A DNA stretch of 64,000 nucleotides from CALCCV01 sp964388665 (GCA_964388665.1 CAYMBJ010000007.1:16560-80559), one strand, 5' to 3'; positions 7,819 through 16,701 are shown, counted from the stretch's first letter. Translations and numbers: made by a program. The notes: generated by a model from the letters alone, not told the origin.

Positions 7819-7870
7819 CAGGCTCCTGAAAAAGGAAAATCTGCTGCGCTCTCGGCGCTAAATCTCACTT
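7816..7870 (+). repeat. Dispersed CAGGCTCCTG repeat at gene end
   Basis: It begins with the stop codon TAA of the gene at 6925, continues CAGGCTCCTGAAAAAGG and ends GGCGCTAAATCTCACTT. About 80% of it recurs at 35733-35790. The first 27 bases recur in inverse orientation at 15761-15789, and the end recurs at 17320-17340. It lies between two convergent genes and may act in transcript ending. Confidence 0.75.
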
Positions 7871-7887
7871 CGAAGTAACACACACAT

Positions 7888-8646
7888 CTATCTAAAGGGA
7901 TTGCAGAGCTCGGCAGCAAGACTCTTAAAGTGAGTCGTATTGCTCTCTTGGCCGCTGGATTCGCGCAGTGGATGAATCGCTGTCAGTGCTGAAGAGCGAG
8001 CGCGACCATCAGGCTCTATGGCATAGGCGCTAGGGCGGGCGTCAAAGACGGGCATCAAGACATCAAGAGAGTGCTTGGCTTTATGGTCCTTTGAGTACAC
8101 GACCATTCGTAGTACGTCGTAATCACCATAGGGATCTTTGAGTTCAATCTTCATCCATGCTTTGTCTATAAATTCTTCGAGATTGGCGACGCTGACGTAG
8201 CTTGCGGCCGTGGCCATTGAGTCCCAGTTTGCAGATTTTTGTGGAGAGACGGTGAGGCCTACCTGCGAGCTCGCAGAAACAAATGTAAAATACAATGGCG
8301 TCGGCTCCTGATAGACGATGCCATCAGCGGTGGCTTTCCACTTAAAGAATTGAATATAATCGCTTGATTCAGTGAAGTCGGTGTTGATCGCCAAAATTTT
8401 TGCATATAACAGATTGATGTCCACGCCACCCAGTGCATCGCCAACCGCAGAAACAGCCAGGGACAATTGGCCTTTTTCATTTTTACTACAATAGGTGTAC
8501 ACAGAATCGCTGGAAGAAGTACCAGAGGTTGTGGTTGTGGTAGCGATGCGAGAAGCTTGATCGGATTCATTCATCACCTTTGACGGCCCACAGCCTTGAA
8601 AAGAAATTGCTATGATCATCAGTGCAAGAACCAGTAAATTGTTCAT
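7888..8646 (-). CDS. Lipoprotein of unknown function
   Basis: 252 residues. A short signal peptide ends in a lipobox at residues 16-19 (FQGC), so the mature protein starts with a lipidated Cys. A Thr/Ser-rich linker follows (residues 36-48), then a beta-rich domain without known motif. GAGGAG precedes the ATG at good distance. The gene is convergent with the one at 6925 across a dispersed repeat. It probably resides in the outer-membrane or periplasmic compartment; the role is unknown. Confidence 0.7.
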   Translation of the reverse strand: MNNLLVLALMIIAISFQGCGPSKVMNESDQASRIATTTTTSGTSSSDSVYTYCSKNEKGQLSLAVSAVGDALGGVDINLLYAKILAINTDFTESSDYIQFFKWKATADGIVYQEPTPLYFTFVSASSQVGLTVSPQKSANWDSMATAASYVSVANLEEFIDKAWMKIELKDPYGDYDVLRMVVYSKDHKAKHSLDVLMPVFDARPSAYAIEPDGRARSSALTAIHPLRESSGQESNTTHFKSLAAELCNPFR

Positions 8647-8986
8647 TTCATTCTCCTCATCTATATAGACATTGAGTGCACCATTGGCGCCTGTCTCATT
8701 ATGACATTGTGATGTTGGTCAAGTTCAATACATCGGCAACCGGCTCTGGGTAGGGTCATTGAGTGCCTCATCGTGAGATACGGCTAGGGTAGATTCTTCT
8801 AAATCTGTTTATCGTATGGTCACGTCTATGCCTTAAAGTGGCACAGCCATGGAATCGAAATACGCTCCAATTTTGCAATCAAATTGCTGCGTGTAGGTTG
8901 CATCAATATCAAAGTGAGACAGGAACGAGTCTTGTAGGAGCCAAGTGTGAGAGAGAATTGAAATGTTCTTTAAAGGAGGATTTGCT
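8647..8986. other. Intergenic region between divergent secreted-protein genes
   Basis: 340 bp without a credible coding frame. It must hold promoters for the lipoprotein gene (leftward) and the gene at 8987 (rightward). I see only a 10-bp direct repeat, CATTGAGTGC (8670-8679 and 8757-8766), and no clear -35/-10 pair. Confidence 0.4.
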
Positions 8987-9706
8987 ATGAGCCAGTGGAC
9001 TCAGATTCGATATTTAAATCAGTTAGACTTTGGAGCGGGATTAAAGCAGACGAAGATTGCGTGTGCAGAAATTAAGAGGTCAAATTCCGTTGGGATGTCC
9101 GCTTTGATTTACTCAAAGCAGGTGTTGGCGTTTTGTTTTCTGGCCATAGGTTTTGTATTTTCAACGCCAGTGCTTGCAAAAACGCAATGCGAAAACAGAA
9201 ATATCGACTTGGGAAAGAGCATTGGTTTTACAGAGTCGCAGGCCTACCAGCAGTCGAGAGAAAATTGGTATTTTTTCAATTTGTTAGAGCGGGCAAAGAG
9301 ACAGTATGAATACAACTCAGCGCAAACGGATGTGGATTCGATCGAAATGACCTTGGTCCGGCATCACTGTTCTGACTGGAGTGGCTATGCCGTCTATCAA
9401 AATTCAGAATGGCAAAATATCGAATATCCTCTTTTGAAGGTTGGTCAGCCAACTGTCATTACAGTTAAAATGAAACACATCAGGTCCCTTGGCGACATTC
9501 AGAGCATGGGGCTGTACACGCTTGGTGTGTTCGTTAAAAGCTTGAAGATCAAATTGGTCGATGGTCAGTATGAATCTTACAGCTTTGAAGATGACCAAGT
9601 TAGCGATGATGATCAAGGCTCAGTCGTTGGTGATGAAGGTTCTGGAAGCGATACAGCATCAAGTGCGGATGAAGACACAGCTGATGACGAGGACAGTGAC
9701 GAATAG
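8987..9706 (+). CDS. Secreted protein with highly acidic C-terminal tail
   Basis: About 239 residues from ATG 8987, which has AAAGGAGG six bases upstream; the ATG at 8963 overlaps that site and is unlikely. A hydrophobic segment with VLAFCFLAIGFVFSTP and a cleavage-like ending VLAK lies at about residues 44-65, after an unusually long N-region; an internal start near 9095 is possible. The mature part has two Cys and no recognised domain. The last 40 residues are almost only Asp, Glu, Ser and Gly, a likely disordered or metal-binding tail. It is followed 29 bp later by another secreted gene. Confidence 0.6.
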   Translation: MSQWTQIRYLNQLDFGAGLKQTKIACAEIKRSNSVGMSALIYSKQVLAFCFLAIGFVFSTPVLAKTQCENRNIDLGKSIGFTESQAYQQSRENWYFFNLLERAKRQYEYNSAQTDVDSIEMTLVRHHCSDWSGYAVYQNSEWQNIEYPLLKVGQPTVITVKMKHIRSLGDIQSMGLYTLGVFVKSLKIKLVDGQYESYSFEDDQVSDDDQGSVVGDEGSGSDTASSADEDTADDEDSDE

Positions 9707-9735
9707 ACTCACGATGAGAGCAAAGGACTTTTGAG

Positions 9736-10245
9736 ATGAGTTCTAGGAAAAGCAAATTGGAAGGAAATAGAAACATTATGGATAAAACATTGAAAAGAAC
9801 TTCGTTAATGGCTGCAGTTGCTTTTGCCGTCTTCGCTGCTGGTAGTGCCGCTCTTGCGGCCTTGCCAAAGCGGGCAACGTGGCTTGAGGCCGCGCTTCAG
9901 AATAAAAGAATCAGTTGTGCCTTTCATGGTGCCGCCTTTCATGGAGCACAGTCCGTAGAGACTCGACTTGCATTCAGTTCCAAAGAGGGGTTGGATCGAC
10001 AGCCCATCAAAGTCGGCGAACTTGTAGCCAGTTTTAAACTCACTCCCAAAAGCACTTTGGCCTTTGAATCCGGCACTGAAAATGATCGCTTGGCCGAAAA
10101 GGTCTTGGTGGCCATTGAGCTCAGCGACGGAGAGAATACTTTCTACAGACGGCGGGCGATAGCTGCGAATGTGAGCTACCTCCCTCAGCGCCTGCTCTTT
10201 CGTACCGATCAGCACTTCATCAAGATGTCCTGCTCAATCCTCTGA
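9736..10245 (+). CDS. Small secreted protein of unknown function
   Basis: 169 residues from ATG 9736 (AAAGGA eight bases upstream) or 155 from ATG 9778. The signal peptide (MAAVAFAVFAAGSAALA) is clear either way. The mature part has the duplicated string FHGAAFHGA near residue 63 and two Cys (CAFH and MSCSIL) that could form a disulfide. No family recognised. It probably shares a transcript with the acidic-tail protein upstream. Its 3' end overlaps the end of the convergent peptidase gene by 12 bp. Confidence 0.6.
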   Translation: MSSRKSKLEGNRNIMDKTLKRTSLMAAVAFAVFAAGSAALAALPKRATWLEAALQNKRISCAFHGAAFHGAQSVETRLAFSSKEGLDRQPIKVGELVASFKLTPKSTLAFESGTENDRLAEKVLVAIELSDGENTFYRRRAIAANVSYLPQRLLFRTDQHFIKMSCSIL

Positions 10246-12294
10246 GTGTCTCTTTGGTGAGAGACTCTTTAGTGTGCTTTTAAAAAATAGCGACTCTTTC
10301 TTGATAGAGTCGACAAGGTTTTCCTTTTTTCGAAAGCCATGATCTTCGCCTGGGTATTCATAGTATTCGTAAGGCAAACCCTTCTTTTTTAAGATGGCAG
10401 CGATTTCTCTGGAGTTTTCTGGGGGTACAATTTTGTCCTCAGATCCTTGGAAAATAATCATGGGGCTCTTTAGATTTTCAATGTGGTTGATGGGTGAACG
10501 CTCCTCGTACTCAGAGAGATTTGTCGCAAGAGTTCCACCAATAAGCCTTTCCAGATAGTGGGATTCAAATTTATGGGTGAGTTTTTGGAGTGTGACCAAG
10601 CTGCCAATACCAAAATAGCTGGCGCCGGCTGCAAACAGGTCGGGATAAAAAGTGAGAAGTCTTTGCACCGTATAACCGCCCGCGCTGCCACCGGAAACGA
10701 CGGCTTGATCGCTGACAAGATTCCTTTCGCGCAGATACTTTAAACCGTCTTTGACGTCTTGAATCTCCAATAGCCCCCATTTCTCAATGAGTGCGTCGCG
10801 GTACTTGCGACCAAAGCCAACAGAACCGCGATAATTGACATCGAAGATGGCGTAACCTTGTGAGGTCCAAAACTGGTACTGTCGTGAGTATCCGGGGCGA
10901 GTCATGCTTGTGGGGCCGCCATGAATTAGCACGCGCACGGGCGGCTTTTCTTGGGTAGGCGCTCGGTAGTTGGAGTTGACGGGTGGATAGTAGTATCCAT
11001 AGCAGTTCTGACCGTCTTGAGTGGGAAAGACAATCGCGCTGGCTTCGCTAACGTCACCAGGATTTACATTTTGCTCTGAGGAGAGTCTGATGATGTTGGC
11101 GTTTCCGAGTGGATCTATCTCCAAGATGCGACCGGAGCCTTTTGCCATTGTCCCGACTACATAAAATTTATCCTTAATAGGGACCGGGGCCGAGAAGGAG
11201 ACGGGTTCAATGGCAATCTCTTGCACGGTTTTGTTGTCGGCGCTCACCTTTAGCACATGGCTCTTGCCGTGCTTCAGCCCCATGGCAAAGATCACATTTT
11301 CGCTACAGCGAATGTGTTGAAAATCCATCAGCTTGTTTGTTAAATTGGAGATTTTTCCTTTTATGTAGCCATAGAGGTTATAGAAATTTTCAAATGAACT
11401 CTCTGGTCTTTCAGCAAAGTCCGCCGCAAAGACCAGCTCGCCGCTGTCGCGATAGCAAAAGTCTGCAATCGACGACGCCTCTGAGCCGGCAATCCGCTCT
11501 GGTTTTCCAAGCAAACCCTCATCAAAACTGGCTTGATACAAAAGTGTCGAGTCCCAGGGCATGTATGGATGATTCCATTCTAGCCAAGCCAATGAGTGGC
11601 CATCTGGGGAGAACTCGGGTGAAGAGTAAAAATCTGCACCGGAGGCCAATGTGCGCGCCTCTTGTGGTCCCGGATGTTGGAGATCAATGGCGCCTATTTC
11701 GTTGATAGGTTCTTGATTTTTAATTTCTTTTTCGTAGGCAAAAACCAGCCATCTGCCGTTGGGCGATACGGCCAAATCAACATATTTTCCGAGCCAGCCA
11801 TCGGTGGTCCGCTCAGTGGTTAAGGCGATGGGCGGGGAGGAGAGCTGTTTCAGGTTGACCTTGTAAATTCGCTGATCGCTAAAGTTAACAAAATAGACCC
11901 AGTCCATGGAGACAACATAGGGATTTCCGCTGGATTCAAAGACACGACTTCTCGCTGAAAACTCCTTTGGAATGACCTCTTTTACTTCGCCCGACGCTGC
12001 TTTGAAAACAAGAGCCGAGCGTCCTCCCTCCTCGGGGCGAAGCTCCACCCAGAAAGGACGGCCCATTTTGTCGACGGAAAGAAAAGAAAATCCAACCAGC
12101 TGCTGATAAACCTGCTCAGGTGTCAAAACCGGTTGCCAGTCCAGATACGAAGCTTCTTGGATGTCAGAAGACTTTGACGAATTAGACGCATTAGACGAAT
12201 CAGATAGTCTGGATTTTTCTGCCATTGTGGTGCACCCCAAAAACCGAAATAGGCAGCAGGACAGCAAAGTGCAAGTGATTCGCTGGTGGTGCAT
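10234..12294 (-). CDS. S9-family prolyl oligopeptidase-like lipoprotein
   Basis: About 686 residues from ATG 12294. The N-terminus ends in a lipobox (FLGC), so it is probably an outer-envelope lipoprotein, followed by a Ser/Asn-rich linker. Residues 60-430 look like a beta-propeller with repeated strands (DLAVSPNGRWLVFAYE, PEFSPDGHSLAWLEW). The C-terminal alpha/beta hydrolase has nucleophile GGSAGGYT, Asp in QGSEDKIVPP and His in GEDHGF, so the catalytic triad is complete. It resembles acylaminoacyl-peptidase/DPP-type enzymes that cleave short peptides. In a predator-like bacterium it could serve periplasmic peptide digestion (inference). Confidence 0.88.
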   Translation of the reverse strand: MHHQRITCTLLSCCLFRFLGCTTMAEKSRLSDSSNASNSSKSSDIQEASYLDWQPVLTPEQVYQQLVGFSFLSVDKMGRPFWVELRPEEGGRSALVFKAASGEVKEVIPKEFSARSRVFESSGNPYVVSMDWVYFVNFSDQRIYKVNLKQLSSPPIALTTERTTDGWLGKYVDLAVSPNGRWLVFAYEKEIKNQEPINEIGAIDLQHPGPQEARTLASGADFYSSPEFSPDGHSLAWLEWNHPYMPWDSTLLYQASFDEGLLGKPERIAGSEASSIADFCYRDSGELVFAADFAERPESSFENFYNLYGYIKGKISNLTNKLMDFQHIRCSENVIFAMGLKHGKSHVLKVSADNKTVQEIAIEPVSFSAPVPIKDKFYVVGTMAKGSGRILEIDPLGNANIIRLSSEQNVNPGDVSEASAIVFPTQDGQNCYGYYYPPVNSNYRAPTQEKPPVRVLIHGGPTSMTRPGYSRQYQFWTSQGYAIFDVNYRGSVGFGRKYRDALIEKWGLLEIQDVKDGLKYLRERNLVSDQAVVSGGSAGGYTVQRLLTFYPDLFAAGASYFGIGSLVTLQKLTHKFESHYLERLIGGTLATNLSEYEERSPINHIENLKSPMIIFQGSEDKIVPPENSREIAAILKKKGLPYEYYEYPGEDHGFRKKENLVDSIKKESLFFKSTLKSLSPKRHSED

Positions 12295-12383
12295 TGCGTT
12301 TTCGCCCAATGACGGTGCCCGAATTCTATTTGAGTTCGGGCACCCTTGCCTCTTTACCTTTTTTTGAGCAGCATGCCTCTGAG

Positions 12384-12405
12384 TTTATCAGGAGCCTGCT
12401 AAACC
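12384..12405 (-). repeat. Short CAGGCTCCTG repeat copy after a stop codon
   Basis: On the minus strand, TTTAGCAGGCTCCTGATAAA begins a few bases after the TAA stop of the gene at 12406. It matches the core of the repeats at 7816 and 35733. Only the core is kept. Confidence 0.5.
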
Positions 12406-12915
12406 TTAGTTTTGAGAGATTTTCATTGAAGAGAGCCCCACATTAATGCCAAAACCTTTGAGGAATTGCAGATTCAAAGTTAGGCCCAGCTCAGGCAAAT
12501 CCGCGTGGACGCCTGTGATTACGCCCGCTCCAGCAACCACAGCGCCTTGTGCTTGCGCTATCAGGTACTTGCCAAAGATGTTTTCAGGTTCGCCGCTAAA
12601 CAAATTGATGTTCAGACTTTGCCCAATGACTTCAAACTTGCCGATGGCCACTTGCGGTGCCAAAGGCTGCGACTTCATCTGTAGATTGATATTGGAGTGA
12701 TAAGTTTCGCCTTTGATGCTGATGCAATTCAACTCGCCCTCGCCTTGAATTTCGAATCGACCTACAAAAACCTGTACACCTTCAGCCATGCCTGAAAATG
12801 CCAATTGGCAAGTCCACAAAGGTGAACCTTGTGCAGTTGCGCTTTGATTGGCAAATGCAGATGTTGATAGAAGAGATCCTGCGATAGCTAAAGTGACGAG
12901 CATGATTTTTTTCAT
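12406..12915 (-). CDS. Small secreted protein, Gly-rich beta domain
   Basis: 169 residues with a clean signal peptide (MKKIMLVTLAIAGSLL, ending AFA before NQSA) and GGAGG before the ATG. The mature protein carries two Cys (WTCQL and LNCIS) about 35 residues apart and a series of short amphipathic strands. The segment AQAQGAVVAGAGVITGVHAD resembles exported Gly/Ala-rich beta proteins. No named family recognised. It is a monocistronic unit between the peptidase gene and the divergent TIGR02147 regulator. Confidence 0.65.
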   Translation of the reverse strand: MKKIMLVTLAIAGSLLSTSAFANQSATAQGSPLWTCQLAFSGMAEGVQVFVGRFEIQGEGELNCISIKGETYHSNINLQMKSQPLAPQVAIGKFEVIGQSLNINLFSGEPENIFGKYLIAQAQGAVVAGAGVITGVHADLPELGLTLNLQFLKGFGINVGLSSMKISQN

Positions 12916-13134
12916 ATAGTGTTTCCTCCTAAAAAAGAACAGTTTTCTGTTGTTGTGTGTATCGACTCATGGGAGGCAGTGAATTCCGCCGCTCACGTTT
13001 CTGAGTCCACCTTTGTCCGGATGCATTTTGTTTGCAAGGGACGGAGCGGGACATAATGTTCCGACTTGCAAAACTCGAAACACTTTCGTAGGCTCTGTGT
13101 GAAGTTGTCGTGAAAACGAGAAGTGGAGTCATAG

Positions 13135-13875
13135 GTGCCGGGTTCCTTTAGCTTAGATTTACTTCAAAAAGAGTTTGCACAGAGAAGGATTCGCAACCCT
13201 GCCTATTCGTTGAGGGCCTTTGCGCGTGACCTTCAAGTGTCGCTGACGGCTCTTTCCGAAGCTATTGCTGGAAAGAGAAGTTTGTCGCGGCGGAATTTGC
13301 AAAAGATTCAAGCGGCCCTCCACCTGAGCCCATTGGACGCGGTCAAGCTTTTTGAAAAGACCAATAAGATTGAAAAAAAAGAGGTGGAGCGTCTGTTGCT
13401 TCGCGAAGAGGAGTTTCGTCTCATTGCCGAATGGTGGCACTTGGCCATTTTAAATTTGGCGAAATTGCGCGAAAATCGAAGTCGCGCAGATTGGGTCGCC
13501 AAGCGATTGGGCATCACCAAGACAGATGCCGCAAAAGCCATTGCACGTCTAAATTCACTGGGTTTGTTAGAGGTTAAGGGAGGACGACTGGTGCGCACGG
13601 CCGCGCCCATTTCGACAAGTCGAGATGTTCCATCTGGAGCCATCAAGCGATCACATAGAGATCACCTCTATCTGGCAGAAAAGTCATTGATCAATGATTC
13701 GGTTGAGAAAAGAGAATTTTCAGCTGTGGTCATGGCAATGAATCCTGAGGAAATCAAGGGCATAAAGGATTACTTAATGAAAACAAAACGAAAGGTTTCG
13801 GAAATGGCTGAAAAAGGGGAGCCTTCGGAGGTGTATGTACTGTCTTTTCAGTTGTTTCCCTTGACGAAATCGTGA
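13135..13875 (+). CDS. TIGR02147/DUF4423 family regulator
   Basis: 246 residues, GTG start. Residues 1-70 form a helix-turn-helix of XRE-like type (YSLRAFARDLQVSLTALSE, then GKRSLSRRNLQKIQAAL). The middle carries a second winged-helix-like part (WVAKRLGITKTDAAKAIARL), and the end holds the conserved block VYVLSFQLFPLT. The family is typical of Bdellovibrio and Fibrobacter; its ligands are not known. It lies 41 bp upstream of a secreted HExxH protein on the same strand, so it probably controls that gene. A second family member, on the other strand, lies just beyond. Confidence 0.85.
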   Translation: MPGSFSLDLLQKEFAQRRIRNPAYSLRAFARDLQVSLTALSEAIAGKRSLSRRNLQKIQAALHLSPLDAVKLFEKTNKIEKKEVERLLLREEEFRLIAEWWHLAILNLAKLRENRSRADWVAKRLGITKTDAAKAIARLNSLGLLEVKGGRLVRTAAPISTSRDVPSGAIKRSHRDHLYLAEKSLINDSVEKREFSAVVMAMNPEEIKGIKDYLMKTKRKVSEMAEKGEPSEVYVLSFQLFPLTKS

Positions 13876-13916
13876 GGAATGTGAAAATGCAAACTTCAAG
13901 CAAAGGAGCGATTATT

Positions 13917-14951
13917 ATGAACAGTGCCTTTTTAAAAAATGTTTTTTTTACAGTTGCAGTTTTGGCAAGTTTGAATTTCATAAATCCGAACAGTGCCTCT
14001 GCTGATAACAGTCGACCAAGAGGTGGTGATGAACTCAATAATGGCGCAGGCTTGGGGGAGCGAATTGTTCTGTATGCATTCAATAAGATTCCGCTCTTTA
14101 TTGATCTTTGCTTGCGATCTGAATCCTGTCATGTGAATGACAAGGAGACCACCATCTTAAAATCCATTCGCAGCTCCTCTGCTAAAGAACTAGAACAAGA
14201 GGCTCCAGTTCGTTTTGACAGCGAAAAAAAGAATACTGGGTTTTTTATGATTGATGGAGAGCTCAAGGTTGCAAAGACCGGCGATCATGTTGGATCTCCC
14301 ATTTATGTAAACACAGATTTACTTTATGCAGTAGAAATTAAAAATCGCTTGGAACCCATTTCGATAAATGAAGCCATTGCCATTATGATCCACGAACTGG
14401 GTCATCATCATGGTAATTTTACTCATGCAGAATTGGATTATTTAGGAGTCAAGGTGGGGGCTATATCGCAAAATCATATTCAGACCACACCGCTCATGCC
14501 ATATACAAAGAGGGTAGCAGCGGTGGTCCTCAATGAACTTAAAGAGAAGTCCTTTCCCGTAGTGCTGCTGTACGTTCATGATGAAATCGTGGAGGTGTCT
14601 CAGGCCTTTCGTAAGGCCATTAAATGTCCAGGCATTCACATCCCGACTCCCATTGGCGGGCTGCCAGATCTGGGCGTATCGCTGGGAAAACCAAAAGGGG
14701 CAACCTACCACAACTTGTATTGGGAGGAGGCTGACCTAAAGGACGACAAACAGAGTTATAAGATCAAAGGCAATATCTCGGTAAATTGTAAAGAACGAGG
14801 AGATATTTTTAGCAGTGACAAGCACTACAGGGTGCGCATCAGTTTTGATGTTCTTCGCGACAATTTGGGCCAGTGGCGAGTCGATAGAGACAAATTGGAA
14901 ATCATCCAAAAGTACGAGCCCTGGTGGAAGTTCGTGGTCTTTCCCTTTTAG
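13917..14951 (+). CDS. Secreted putative metallopeptidase with HELGHHHG motif
   Basis: 344 residues from ATG 13917, which has AAAGGAG eight bases upstream; an upstream GTG at 13872 would overlap the regulator. The signal peptide covers about residues 1-28 (FFTVAVLASLNFI, ending ASA before DNSR). The zinc-type motif HELGHHHG lies near residue 165, with an acidic residue (AELDY) about ten residues later that could be a third ligand. The rest matches no family I know. Context (regulator upstream, secreted product) fits an exported protease, but catalysis is inferred from a single motif. Confidence 0.6.
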   Translation: MNSAFLKNVFFTVAVLASLNFINPNSASADNSRPRGGDELNNGAGLGERIVLYAFNKIPLFIDLCLRSESCHVNDKETTILKSIRSSSAKELEQEAPVRFDSEKKNTGFFMIDGELKVAKTGDHVGSPIYVNTDLLYAVEIKNRLEPISINEAIAIMIHELGHHHGNFTHAELDYLGVKVGAISQNHIQTTPLMPYTKRVAAVVLNELKEKSFPVVLLYVHDEIVEVSQAFRKAIKCPGIHIPTPIGGLPDLGVSLGKPKGATYHNLYWEEADLKDDKQSYKIKGNISVNCKERGDIFSSDKHYRVRISFDVLRDNLGQWRVDRDKLEIIQKYEPWWKFVVFPF

Positions 14952-14973
14952 TCACATGGCCACGTGAGTGCGT

Positions 14974-15759
14974 TCAGCTGGTGATGGGGAAGACTTGAAT
15001 GCTGGCTTGGGCAATATCACGTGGCTGAGCAGACGAGCTTAAGTCCTCAGCCATGAATTTCTCTATCAATTCTTTGAGTTCCAGCTGCAACCGCAGGAGG
15101 CTGTCCTCGGTGGCACTGAGAGTGTAGGTGATAAAGAGGGTGTTGGATTTGTTATAATCGCTTTCCACTCGGCGCGCGGCTGCAGCCAGGGACTCTTTGA
15201 TGTATTTTTTTTGCAGATGCTTGTGGCTGATCTTATCAAATGAAATATGAAACCGCCCATCCTCGCGGCTTTTGAGAATCTTTTTGGCATAAAATGTATC
15301 GATCAGATTTTTAATATGCTCCGTCGTCGTTCGAAATCGTTTTGCCAGTTCTTTTGAGTTGATGTTGTCCGATTTTGAATCCAGCAGATCAACGAGTAAA
15401 GGCAGGGCGAGCGGGTCCGTCAAGAGCTCTTCACTTGAGGTTGGGATGGTCTCCAGCTTGAGTTCTTTGCGTTTGAGCTTGAGCAATTTTGAATAGTAGG
15501 ATTTCTCCCAAGCGGTGCGGGTGGATTCTTTCAGTGAAAGAGTTTCTAGATAGGAAATCTGCGATACAGAAAATCGACGGGCGTGCGCCAGGGCCAAGAC
15601 TTGATGTAGGGTGGGTTTGCGTTTTCCACTCAAAATCATTTTCAATGATGAAACACCGATGCCAACTCGTTTTCCGTAGCTATTCACTGTCAGCTTGGGG
15701 TTACCTTGTTTCAAATCCTCGAAGGATTTTAAAAAGAAATCTTGAGTGGAGACAAACAT
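14974..15759 (-). CDS. TIGR02147/DUF4423 family regulator (second copy)
   Basis: 261 residues with an N-terminal helix-turn-helix (YGKRVGIGVSSLKMILSGKR), a second DNA-binding-like segment near residues 130-160 (LAKRFRTTTEHIKNLI) and the family C-terminal ending IQVFPIT. It converges with the HExxH gene (22 bp apart). The ribosome binding site, AAGGA in the stretch just before the ATG, lies inside a dispersed repeat (15761-15789), so the mobile repeat appears to provide its translation start. The target is unknown; the secreted gene at 15977 lies upstream on the same strand. Confidence 0.83.
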   Translation of the reverse strand: MFVSTQDFFLKSFEDLKQGNPKLTVNSYGKRVGIGVSSLKMILSGKRKPTLHQVLALAHARRFSVSQISYLETLSLKESTRTAWEKSYYSKLLKLKRKELKLETIPTSSEELLTDPLALPLLVDLLDSKSDNINSKELAKRFRTTTEHIKNLIDTFYAKKILKSREDGRFHISFDKISHKHLQKKYIKESLAAAARRVESDYNKSNTLFITYTLSATEDSLLRLQLELKELIEKFMAEDLSSSAQPRDIAQASIQVFPITS

Positions 15760-15760
15760 G

Positions 15761-15789
15761 CAAATTTTCCTTTTTCAGGAGCCTGTTAG
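15761..15789 (-). repeat. CAGGCTCCTG repeat supplying a ribosome binding site
   Basis: The inverse of the first 27-28 bases of the repeat at 7816, with one difference (minus strand AACAGGCTCCTGAAAAAGG then AAAAT). Its AAGGA sits eight bases before the ATG of the regulator at 14974-15759. It abuts the 187-bp fold-back element. Confidence 0.75.
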
Positions 15790-15976
15790 CCTCAACTCGA
15801 CAATAATTTTTGAGGCAGAACGCGCAAGAAGGCCCAAGGCGGCGGTGCCCACAGCTTTTGCCAGCCGAAGGCTTAGTTCCCCTAAGGTGAGGTTGGCAAA
15901 AGCGAGGACGTTGCCGGATTGGGCCTTTTTGCGCGAGCTTTAGCGATTATGACCAAAAATTATTGTCGAGTTGAGG
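15790..15976. mobile_element. 187-bp MITE-like fold-back element
   Basis: Perfect 23-bp terminal inverted repeats (15790-15812 and 15954-15976), beginning CCTCAACTCGACAATAA. Nested inside are further matching arms: CGCGCAA/TTGCGCG, AAGGCCCAA/TTGGGCCTT, and CTTTTGCCAGCC against GGTTGGCAAAAG. A terminal hairpin CTTAG-ttccc-CTAAG closes the structure near 15875. The whole element can fold into one long hairpin and encodes no protein. Related ends occur at 739, 1338 and 17256. The TAA stop of the gene at 15977 touches the right end. No flanking target duplication is obvious. Confidence 0.8.
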
Positions 15977-16363
15977 TTAGTTGTTGCCTACCGAAGCGCC
16001 GCCAGGGCCTTCTCCTGCAGGTTTAAAGTAGATCCCATCGAAGCCAACTTCGCCCAGTGGACCATAAACTACTGACCCCACAATCGAGCCAGCTGGAGTC
16101 AATTCGTGGCCAACGTCAGCGGAAAAGCTCGTGGCCAGCATGACGTTAACGTACCGAGCTGGCGGAAGCTCCAGAACGTCGAAGCTCGTGATGTGCAGGG
16201 TGAGGCCGGTCTGCTGAGCGGCCTGCTTTTGTTGATCGAGAATCTGCTGATAACTGGAGTCCAGAAGCAAGGCCGAAACCTCTTTTGGTAGATCGCAATT
16301 GGCTGGTGCGCGCGCGGCAAACAAAGTGCAAGCGGCGAGTAGGCTAAATAGAAATGTTTTCAT
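15977..16363 (-). CDS. Small secreted protein of unknown function
   Basis: About 128 residues from ATG 16363, with AAGGA seven bases before it; the longer frame from 16444 adds a non-secretory stretch. The signal peptide is clear (MKTFLFSLLAACTLFAARA). The mature part holds a single Cys (ANCDLP) and a beta-rich region ending in a Gly-rich tail (PAGEGPGGASVGNN). No family recognised. The last base of the stop codon lies one base from a fold-back element, so the element may have trimmed the original C-terminus. Confidence 0.6.
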   Translation of the reverse strand: MKTFLFSLLAACTLFAARAPANCDLPKEVSALLLDSSYQQILDQQKQAAQQTGLTLHITSFDVLELPPARYVNVMLATSFSADVGHELTPAGSIVGSVVYGPLGEVGFDGIYFKPAGEGPGGASVGNN

Positions 16364-16701
16364 GATATCTTCCTTTGTGAGTTGGATTTGAGAGTTGGGT
16401 TGCAAGATCAGGTTACTTATAAGCTCAGAGAGATCCAAAAACAAGGGCTTCAGAAGTGAATTTGGTCACACTTTGTGACCAGGACTCTTGAGTGGCTGTT
16501 CTGGGCTTTGCGCGCATGGCGCCTTAATGTGCTGGAATGACAAAACTTTGTGATCGATGTGAGGCTGGTGCCGGCAGTTGTTCTGTGGAGTTCTTAGGTG
16601 CTGTTGCGACCAAGGTCCATTGAGTTTCAATGTGAGACGCCGATAGTGAGATGATGAAATATTTGCAGCTGCACCCTCATAAAAGTCCCAGGCGATTGCC
16701 A

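Noticed and set aside
12929..13132. 67-residue minus frame upstream of the secreted gene at 12406
   Set aside because: Lies in the shared promoter region of two divergent genes; composition is random.
13754..14132. Minus frames opposite the HExxH protein start
   Set aside because: Shadow frames; the plus strand has signal peptide and AAAGGAG before ATG.
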